Of a stretch of DNA of 50,001 nt, positions 41,569-50,001 are shown one piece after another. The stretch covers positions 1-50,001 of the forward strand of contig CAIOAT010000039.1 in NCBI GenBank assembly GCA_903856085.1, in the 5' to 3' direction. Under the pieces are notes generated by a model that was given only the letters and a program-made list of their open reading frames with translations, ran no database searches and was not told the origin of the DNA. How positions within the stretch are numbered: the first letter of the stretch is position 1; each line of letters starts with the position of its first letter. Source of the stretch: Candidatus Omnitrophota bacterium (lineage in GTDB: Bacteria > Omnitrophota > Omnitrophia > Omnitrophales > Aquincolibacteriaceae). Both the position numbers and the translations under genes were made by a program.

Positions 41569-42097
41569 ATTAATTATCTGGCCGATATTCTTTCTCGTCG
41601 CTCTCTCATGTCCCACTTCATCTATACAGGCCAAGCCATCTGCTACGGAAGAAGAGGTCTATTTTTCCCCGCATGGCGGCTGCACGCAGGCCATTGTCGA
41701 CAATCTGAATTGGGCCGAGAAATATGTTCGCGTCCAGGCCTACTCTTTCACGTCAAAGCCTATTGCCGAGGCATTGATCGCGGCTCACAAGCGCGGGGTA
41801 GACGTAAAAGTTCTTCTGGATAAGAGTCAGCCTCATGCCAAAGGCGGCAAGATTGATATGCTTGTCGACGCAGGAATCCCAGTCATGATCGATAAGAAAC
41901 ACGCCATCGCGCACAACAAGGTCATAATCATCGACGGCGTAACCGTGCTTACCGGTTCGTTTAACTTTACCAACGCTGCTGAAGACAAAAACGCCGAGAA
42001 TCTTCTCGTGGTTCGGGATAAGACCGTGGCCCGTAAATACCGCAACAACTGGAACAGCCACAGTAAACACTCGGAACCCTACAAACATAGCACTTAA
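41546..42097 (+). CDS. Secreted phospholipase-D-family nuclease (Nuc-like)
   Basis: A 183-residue protein whose ATG at 41546 lies in the preceding gene, with AAGGA upstream; a GTG 36 bases earlier is less likely. Signal peptide about residues 1-29 (ends IQA). The mature part has a PLD fold with one HKD motif: His123-Asn-Lys125, Asp130 and GSFNFT. Proteins with one motif act as homodimers and include the periplasmic endonuclease Nuc, which cuts DNA without metal. A periplasmic nuclease coupled to a superinfection immunity protein could degrade incoming phage DNA. The gene may alternatively be a nutrient-scavenging nuclease. Confidence 0.85.
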   Translation: MTKKSMRKLIIWPIFFLVALSCPTSSIQAKPSATEEEVYFSPHGGCTQAIVDNLNWAEKYVRVQAYSFTSKPIAEALIAAHKRGVDVKVLLDKSQPHAKGGKIDMLVDAGIPVMIDKKHAIAHNKVIIIDGVTVLTGSFNFTNAAEDKNAENLLVVRDKTVARKYRNNWNSHSKHSEPYKHST

Positions 42098-42386
42098 GAA
42101 CGCGTTTATCCTCCCAGGCGCTCTTACCGGCTATAGAACAGAGTCAGACTTCCGGCCTTTACCGTCAGTTCTTAATTCTCAAGGCCTTAACCCATCCCGG
42201 GGTCTTTACCCGTCTGGTCGTTGCCCTGCGATAAAATTTATTTCAAGTATAAAAACCTTCACAAACCATTCACGCCCACGTCTTAAACGGACCTCCCATG
42301 AGAGGTATTTTAAATCAACAAAGCCCAGTCTAAAGCCTGGGATACAATTCGCGGACCTAACGCCGCAGAAGTAACGGATTAAACAT
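42098..42386. other. Gene-free stretch before the recombinase cassette, possible attachment region
   Basis: No convincing gene. Two hairpins stand out: ACCTC / GAGGT (42291-42306, loop six bases) and CCCAG / CTGGG (42324-42341, loop eight bases), the second followed at once by ATACAAT, a possible -10 box for the next gene. Sequences next to large serine recombinase genes often include the attachment site, but no duplicate was found in the window. Confidence 0.35.
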
Positions 42387-42587
42387 ATGAACAAGAAGGA
42401 GGGAGACATTAACGAAAAACGATACGATTGGGACTCAATAGCAAGTGCGCTAAGGGCGCAAGGTCTGACAGAGCGCGAAATCGAGGCTGCACAGCTATCA
42501 TTTCAGAAAGGGATAAGACTCTTGCTGAAAATGTATCGAGCTTATGAGACAAATTGCCTGTTGCGAAAAGAAAAAAATGCCTTGTAA
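42387..42587 (+). CDS. Small hypothetical protein of the recombinase cassette
   Basis: A 66-residue, mostly helical polypeptide with the segment ALRAQGLTEREIEAAQLSF, which could form a helix-turn-helix-like unit, and a second helix with LLLKMYRAYETNC. An AAGGAGG occurs just after the ATG at 42387, so a start a few codons later is possible, but no ATG or GTG follows closely. I recognise no family. It is 33 bases upstream of the MerR-like gene. Confidence 0.4.
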   Translation: MNKKEGDINEKRYDWDSIASALRAQGLTEREIEAAQLSFQKGIRLLLKMYRAYETNCLLRKEKNAL

Positions 42588-42607
42588 GAGGTTGTCTAAT
42601 GAAGTAG

Positions 42608-42620
42608 TATAATATCCAGT
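42608..42620 (+). promoter_or_regulatory. TATAAT box of a probably leaderless transcript
   Basis: A perfect TATAAT (42608-42613) ends seven bases before the ATG of the MerR-like gene, the same geometry as at 39043. No convincing -35 box and no ribosome binding site are seen. The mRNA would start at the ATG. Confidence 0.5.
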
Positions 42621-45821
<3,201 letters not shown>

Positions 45822-45825
<4 letters not shown>

Positions 45826-46676
45826 GGCCTTGTTTTTTGAATGAGGTCTTTCAGCCGGACGATTTCAAATCCCTCAGCTTCAAGCCTTGGGATCTCTGTC
45901 CTTAGAACTTCCAAAGTGTTTTTCCTGTAGTGACCGATGGCGATCGCGGTGCCGCGTTCCCTGGCGGTCTGTTCAAGTAACTTAATCGCATCCAGGATTG
46001 CCTGTTTTTTATCCACATTATCCAGGAAAGAGCCGCGGGTCGCGTAGGGAACACCAACCTCGCGGGCTACTTCGGCAACGACTGAACTTCGGCTTGTGTA
46101 GCTATCGAGGAAGAAGAGGTGGTCCTTTTTGAACTCTTCGAGGATGAGTTTCATGACCCGGCGGTCAGCGGTACCTTTGGAACCCATGTGATTGTTGGCG
46201 CCGATATGGTTCGGGACAGAATTAAGGTCGCGGCGCAGCATGTCCACGATGTCTTCATCCGGCATATTGCTCACGATCAGTCCGGGTCCGGGCACTTTAT
46301 CAAGCACGGTGTCCAAGGGGAGATGCAAGATTACGTCTGCATGGTGTTGCCGGCCCAATTCACCGAAGAATCGTGAGTAAGGCAAAAGTGGTAGGATGGC
46401 ATAGGTGGCTCTTGGGTCTAGGGAGATAAGCTCCTGGGTCAGTTTGTTATGAGCGCCGATATCATCGATCACGAAAGCGATTTTGGGATGCTCTCTCCGT
46501 AAGTGGGTTGCCGGGATAGGACGAAGTTTGGGGCGGGTCCTGAGGGGGTGTGGGGGCTGGTGAAAAAGCCAAAAACCACCCCACACACAAAGTCCAATCA
46601 TTAGAAAAACGGAGAAGCGTCTTTTCTGTTTTTTGGAGAGTCTGAATTTAAAGAGTTTTCTTCGGGCCATGGGCAT
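45822..46676 (-). CDS. Divergent polysaccharide deacetylase family protein
   Basis: A 284-residue protein on the minus strand, converging with miaB (stops overlap by four bases). One membrane helix near the N-terminus (about residues 20-38) is followed by a proline- and arginine-rich linker and a divergent polysaccharide deacetylase (YibQ/DUF610-type) domain: KIAFVIDDIGAHN, ATYAILPLLPYS, HADVILHLPLD, IGANNHMGSKGT, LFFLDSYTSRSSV and TAIAIGHYRKNT. The motifs H-x-x-x-P and DD are those of the family, whose substrate is unknown but which acts in the periplasm. Ribosome binding site AAAGGA precedes the ATG. Confidence 0.9.
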
Positions 46677-46847
46677 CCTTTATATCATAAGAACGGCAAA
46701 AAGCATGATGAGTTAATGTGAAAACAGAAAATCAGAACTATCGGAATAGATCCCATGCCTCTAGGTTAGAGACAAGTAATTGTTATTCGTCCGGATACTT
46801 TTTTACGCCGCGGACACAATGTTCAAGAGAATCACACCGGAGCATGT
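46677..46847. other. Intergenic region between divergent genes
   Basis: 171 bases with no gene. It should hold the promoters of the minus-strand deacetylase gene and of the plus-strand genes, but I see no convincing pair of boxes and no hairpin. Confidence 0.3.
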
Positions 46848-47003
46848 ATGAAAGAGATAATGCAGAATGATGGGAAGGCTTTATACTGTTACTCATTCGA
46901 CTCTCTCGAAGGAGTGGTTGCTGCCGCAATAGATGTCGTCACTGAGGGCGTTGATAGCGATAATAGCAAAAACAATGGTGATCGTTCGGTGATTTTTCCG
47001 TAA
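46848..47003 (+). CDS. Possible small hypothetical ORF
   Basis: A 51-codon frame starting MKEIMQNDGKALYCYSF with a GGAG five bases before the ATG, ending VIFP. It contains a central AAAIDVVTEGVDSDNS stretch. No family is recognised and the sequence has low complexity near the end, so coding function is uncertain; the ribosome binding site is the main support. Confidence 0.3.
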   Translation: MKEIMQNDGKALYCYSFDSLEGVVAAAIDVVTEGVDSDNSKNNGDRSVIFP

Positions 47004-47090
47004 GCGAAAGGTGGTTTTGGGTAATTTCGCGCCTTGCAAGTCATGCTATGTCTTGATAGGATAACCCAAGTTTATTCTTGGAGATTTTTA

Positions 47091-47651
47091 GTGGTGGAAA
47101 ATAAGAAACAATCGTTTCAAAAATGTGCGAAGGCGTTGATCGAACTCGTTTTAGCGAGTGAAGGTCATGATCTTATCTATCGTGAATTCTGTGCTCTGGA
47201 GCCAAGGCTCAAGAGTGCCGCATTCGGGGCTTTTTGCCGGGAGTATGTGCCTGCCAAGCTGGCCTTGGGATGTGTCTATTGGGTCGGTTGCTGGGCGCAT
47301 CACCGGATTGAAGATAAGGATCTAAAGAATCTTTATTTTAAAGAAGTGATGAGCCTTTTTGAATCGCCGAAGTCACTTGAGGAAGCGACCCGCTTCAGCG
47401 AGAGTCTTTATGCTTCTAATGCGGATAAGGAGCAGTCGCCGGTCTTAGGCGTGTTGGTACATCTTTTTCACAAGTTGGGGCTTGAGGCCATCGTGAAACC
47501 CGGAGACGATGACGCCGGGGCGCTTAACGCAGGGTTTCATTTTATGATGCAAGTAAGCGAAGCTCTCAAAATCGTTTTTGAAGCACAATTCGACGATTTT
47601 TTTTATGCTAACGAAGATCTCCGCATTGCGGATATGAGAAAGAAGGCTTAG
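47091..47651 (+). CDS. Hypothetical helical protein upstream of orn
   Basis: The GTG at 47091 has GGAG seven bases upstream; an in-frame start at 47034 would add 19 residues without a good ribosome binding site. The protein (186 residues) is mostly alpha-helical with conserved-looking Cys, Trp and His positions in GCVYWVGCWAHHRIEDKD and a second helical half with FHFMMQVSEALKIVF. I recognise no family. It is one base before the orn start, so both are probably co-transcribed. Confidence 0.6.
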   Translation: MVENKKQSFQKCAKALIELVLASEGHDLIYREFCALEPRLKSAAFGAFCREYVPAKLALGCVYWVGCWAHHRIEDKDLKNLYFKEVMSLFESPKSLEEATRFSESLYASNADKEQSPVLGVLVHLFHKLGLEAIVKPGDDDAGALNAGFHFMMQVSEALKIVFEAQFDDFFYANEDLRIADMRKKA

Positions 47652-47652
47652 C

Positions 47653-48198
47653 ATGATCCCCAAGATCCATCGCAATAACATGGTCTGGATCGACATGGAA
47701 ATGACGGGGTTGGACCCGGAAAAAGAAAAGATCCTTGAGATTGCCACGATCATTACGGATGGGAATTTAAATATCTTGGCTGAAGGGCCTGATCTTGTGA
47801 TCCATCAGCCCTCGAACATCCTCAGGGGAATGGATGAATGGAATCAGGATCATCATGGCAAGTCGGGTCTCATCGAAGCGGTCAAGGCATCGACCATGAC
47901 CGTAAAAAAGGCTGAACAGTTGACTTTGGAGATCATTCAGGAATATTGTAAGCCGAAGAAGGCGCCGCTTTGTGGTAATTCCGTACATCACGACCGAAGG
48001 TTCCTTCTAAAATACATGCCAAAGATCGATGGCTATCTTCATTACCGACATGTCGATGTTAGTTCTCTGAAGGCGCTCATCGCGCGTTGGTATCCGAAGG
48101 ATAAGGAGCCGCCGAAAGGCAAGTCGCACCGCGCGTTGTCAGATATCCGGGAATCGATCGCAGAACTCAAGTTCTACCGGGAGCGGTACTTCAAATAA
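47653..48198 (+). CDS. orn: Oligoribonuclease
   Basis: A 181-residue DEDDh 3'-5' exoribonuclease that removes the last nucleotides of short RNA fragments. The motifs are complete: VWIDMEMTGLD (Asp14, Glu16), NSVHHDRRFL (second Asp), and SHRALSDIRESI (His and last Asp), with the typical KSGLIEAVKAS and PLCGNSV segments. Length matches the family exactly. GC-rich codon use marks it as a native gene. Confidence 0.95.
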   Translation: MIPKIHRNNMVWIDMEMTGLDPEKEKILEIATIITDGNLNILAEGPDLVIHQPSNILRGMDEWNQDHHGKSGLIEAVKASTMTVKKAEQLTLEIIQEYCKPKKAPLCGNSVHHDRRFLLKYMPKIDGYLHYRHVDVSSLKALIARWYPKDKEPPKGKSHRALSDIRESIAELKFYRERYFK

Positions 48199-48280
48199 TT
48201 TTTTCAGTGTATTAAAGTGTATAGATCAGTCGTCAACCAATAACAGAGCAGTTCAACGAAGGAATCCTAGGAGGATTGAG

Positions 48281-48646
48281 ATGAAGAATATCATTATTGC
48301 AGTGATCGCGGCGGTTGCGATCGTCGCTTCCGCGTTTGTTGTGAAAGTGGGTATCGAGAATTCCAAGCGTATGAGCCCGCCGGAGGCTTATTCTCTTTTT
48401 GGTTATGAAGGTGTTGTTTACCGCCTGAATAACGTGAACGGACGGATCGATGTCCTCGTGCCGAGCAATGAAGCCGCGCTCCTTTTCCCCGTCGGCCAGA
48501 TCCAGCTTCCCGGTGCGAACGAAAAACTGACGGATGACCAGAAGAAGAGTTTTTCGCAGAACATCAGGACGCTTTCTCAGTACATTCAGGGTGAGCGGGC
48601 ACGCAGTCTTGGCTTGAAGCTGGAAGCCCCTTCGCAGTCAAAGTAA
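48281..48646 (+). CDS. Hypothetical membrane-anchored protein
   Basis: A 121-residue protein with AGGAGG six bases before the ATG. An N-terminal hydrophobic helix (residues 4-23) anchors it in the membrane or serves as signal; the rest is a small soluble domain with strands GVVYRLNNV, RIDVLVPSN, LFPVGQIQLPG and a C-terminal helix. I recognise no family. It is followed by a strong hairpin that probably ends its transcript. Confidence 0.6.
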   Translation: MKNIIIAVIAAVAIVASAFVVKVGIENSKRMSPPEAYSLFGYEGVVYRLNNVNGRIDVLVPSNEAALLFPVGQIQLPGANEKLTDDQKKSFSQNIRTLSQYIQGERARSLGLKLEAPSQSK

Positions 48647-48654
48647 ATTTCTTG

Positions 48655-48713
48655 TGGGGCGGGTCTGATATGCGAAGGTCTCATGAAGAGCCTTCCGAAT
48701 CAGGCCCGCCCCA
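48655..48713 (+). terminator. Long hairpin, probable terminator
   Basis: A 15-bp stem (48655-48669 with 48699-48713, one G-U pair) enclosing a second stem GAAGG / CCTTC (48674-48678, 48691-48695). It starts eight bases after the stop codon and is followed within six bases by TTTT. The length is greater than that of usual intrinsic terminators. Confidence 0.55.
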
Positions 48714-48822
48714 GTGATTTTGGGGTTGAGGGCCTACTCAATTCCCCGTCTTTTTTCCATCAGGGGTGAATCGACTGGCTCTGATGACCTTTCATTTGTT
48801 CATCAAATCAGGACCTGCCACA

Positions 48823-49713
48823 ATGCTGAAAGAACCGAAAAAAGCCGCGCAAAATATTATTGCGATCGTCTACGATTTTGATGGGACGCTTTCGCCCGGC
48901 AATATGCAGGAAGAAACGATTTTCAAGGCGTACGGGATCGATAAGAAGAGATTTTGGGCAAGATCTCAGGCCTTGGTGATCCGCAGAGGTTATGAGAAAA
49001 CCCTCGCATATTTGAAACTCTTGATCGATGATCCTGTTTTTAGAAAACGTCCTCTTACAAAACGTAAGCTTAGAGAATTTGCAAGGCACGTCCCTTACTA
49101 TCCCGGCGTTGACGGCGGCTATTTCGATCAATTGAATGCTTTTATCAAATCCCTTCCGGAAGTCTCTGAGGCCGGCATTACACTCGAGCATTACATTATC
49201 TCAAGCGGGCTTCAGGAGATCCTGGAGGGGGTCAGTATCCGCAAATATTTCAAGAAGATCTATGCCTGTGAGTATGACTTCCGGGGCGGTCGGCCGGTTT
49301 TCCCAAAACTCGTCATCAATGACACGAATAAAACGCAGTTTCTTTTTCGGATCAACAAAGGCAAACTCAAGCTCAGTGAAAGCATCAATGAGCATATGCC
49401 GGAGACAGAACGCCGCATTCCTTTTCGCAATATGATCTATGTCGGCGATGGGATCACGGACGTTCCTTCCATGACGGTGATCCAGAAAGCGGGGGGCTAT
49501 GCCATCGCAGTTTATGATCCCGCGAGACGGGTGCCTCGTGCCGTGAAAGCCATGGTGGCGGAGCATCGTGCGGAACATTTCGCACCCGCGGATTTCAGAT
49601 CCCCATCGCTTTTCGTGAAGATTCTTCGCCAGACGCTCAAGAAGATTATCGCCTCAATTGTTTACCGTTCCTCAGCCGATCGTTCCTCGGATTGGGTGCG
49701 GCGCCATATGTAG
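48823..49713 (+). CDS. HAD-superfamily hydrolase (phosphoserine phosphatase-like)
   Basis: The ATG at 48823 has AGGA nine bases before it; a GTG at 48766 and an ATG at 48784 are also in frame and would add up to 19 residues without a good site. The protein (296 residues) has the HAD motifs: IVYDFDGTLSPGN (nucleophile Asp and acid Asp), YIISSGLQEIL (motif II Ser), a lysine in the PKLVINDTNK region and MIYVGDGITDVPSM (motif IV, two Asp). The cap lies between motif I and II. The layout resembles phosphoserine phosphatase-like enzymes; the substrate is unknown. Confidence 0.85.
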   Translation: MLKEPKKAAQNIIAIVYDFDGTLSPGNMQEETIFKAYGIDKKRFWARSQALVIRRGYEKTLAYLKLLIDDPVFRKRPLTKRKLREFARHVPYYPGVDGGYFDQLNAFIKSLPEVSEAGITLEHYIISSGLQEILEGVSIRKYFKKIYACEYDFRGGRPVFPKLVINDTNKTQFLFRINKGKLKLSESINEHMPETERRIPFRNMIYVGDGITDVPSMTVIQKAGGYAIAVYDPARRVPRAVKAMVAEHRAEHFAPADFRSPSLFVKILRQTLKKIIASIVYRSSADRSSDWVRRHM

Positions 49714-49773
49714 TGATGGGGTGTAGGGGAAGGGTGTTGGAGCCTTCTCTTTCTGGCGGGTCCCTCAACCTAT

Positions 49774-49796
49774 CAATTTCAATGAAGTTGAAATTG
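49774..49796. repeat. Perfect 9-bp inverted repeat between convergent genes
   Basis: CAATTTCAA and TTGAAATTG form a perfect 9-bp stem around a 5-base loop. It lies between the stop codons of the HAD gene and the dus gene, so it may end transcription in both directions, although no T-run follows. Confidence 0.5.
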
Positions 49797-49808
49797 GGGC
49801 CGTCTTGA

Positions 49809-50001
49809 TCATTCGTTTTTTTTCTCATAGTTGAGAATCAAGGAGGTCATTTCCTTTAAGGTCGTAGCACGATTGGTTTTGTTACGAAGTTGGGCGACGT
49901 TGGGACAGCCCTTAAAATACCACGCCGCGATTTTCCGAGACTGAAGTACGCCCATTTTTTCACCTTCATGTTCGACCTCGAGCCGGATGTGTTCAAGTGC
50001 G
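49809..50001 (-). CDS. tRNA-dihydrouridine synthase (Dus), C-terminal part (partial)
   Basis: On the minus strand, from the window edge, the frame encodes the last 63 residues: ALEHIRLEVEHEGEKMGVLQ, SRKIAAWYFKGCPNVAQLRN and a tail ending YEKKNE before TGA (49809-49811). The pattern of a helix, MGV, RKIAAWYFKG and P-N-VAQLRN is the C-terminal RNA-binding helical domain of DusB-type enzymes, which reduce uridine in tRNA D-loops using FMN and NADPH. The catalytic barrel lies beyond the window. Confidence 0.8.
   Translation of the reverse strand, partial: ALEHIRLEVEHEGEKMGVLQSRKIAAWYFKGCPNVAQLRNKTNRATTLKEMTSLILNYEKKNE

Noticed and set aside
42206-42409. Minus-strand open frame in the gap before the recombinase cassette
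   Set aside because: No ribosome binding site, no recognisable family and overlap with hairpins; treated as non-coding.

Overview
This window reads as a chromosomal segment of a Gram-negative bacterium. It holds a TolC-type outer-membrane channel with an HlyD-type adaptor, a lipoprotein with a lipobox, envelope proteins with signal peptides, oligoribonuclease (Orn), MiaB and DusB. The mix of GC-rich housekeeping genes, DUF3857/transglutaminase and TPR proteins would fit a lineage of the Omnitrophota/PVC type, but this is a guess; no rRNA or marker gene allows an assignment. Almost all genes lie on the + strand. I found no tRNA, rRNA, CRISPR array or insertion sequence.

Region 1 (1-8.0 kb) is one tightly coupled operon with many ATGA/GTGA overlaps: VirB8-like (partial), VirB9-like, VirB10-like, a PC4-like protein, TolC, an OpgH-like membrane glucosyltransferase, HlyD, a small protein, a sugar nucleotidyltransferase and a lipoprotein. 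It looks like an envelope glycan synthesis and export unit combined with a type IV secretion-type core. Region 2 (8.0-35.4 kb) is a dense accessory or defence island, clearly richer in A+T for long stretches. In order it has a lone SIR2-like protein; a SIR2-HerA (Nezha-type) pair behind a promoter, leader ORF and terminator; an extended type III restriction-modification operon (HTH, PLD-SNF2 helicase, DUF4391, Mod, Res); a NucS-like nuclease; a 1500-residue TPR-Hsp70-trypsin fusion; three small proteins (possible sliding-clamp domain, Imm35/PepSY-like, degenerate receiver); a Cas4-like/DEDD nuclease (DUF2779) with a second PD-(D/E)XK protein; a remnant nuclease gene; a WYL regulator; and an AAA+ ATPase with a secreted repeat protein and an unknown protein.

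The key finding is a shared operator-promoter, GCGACA-N6-TGTCGC-N10-(-10 box). It occurs three times with identical geometry: before the restriction operon (12348), before the DUF2779 nuclease operon (28887) and before the AAA operon (32679). The WYL gene lies between the second and third sites. This suggests one regulator coordinating three separate defence cassettes.

Region 3 (35.6-38.95 kb) returns to chromosomal-style genes: DUF3857/transglutaminase, TPR and a true zinc sirtuin. Region 4 (39.0-44.4 kb) is a second accessory block: a leaderless zinc-ribbon/Vsr-type nuclease, a superinfection-immunity membrane protein overlapping a secreted PLD-type nuclease, and a MerR-like protein coupled to a large serine recombinase. 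The 3' end of the recombinase gene runs into miaB, which marks a probable integration junction. Region 5 (44.4-50 kb) is ordinary: miaB, a divergent polysaccharide deacetylase, unknown genes, orn, a HAD phosphatase and the 3' end of a dus gene at the window edge.
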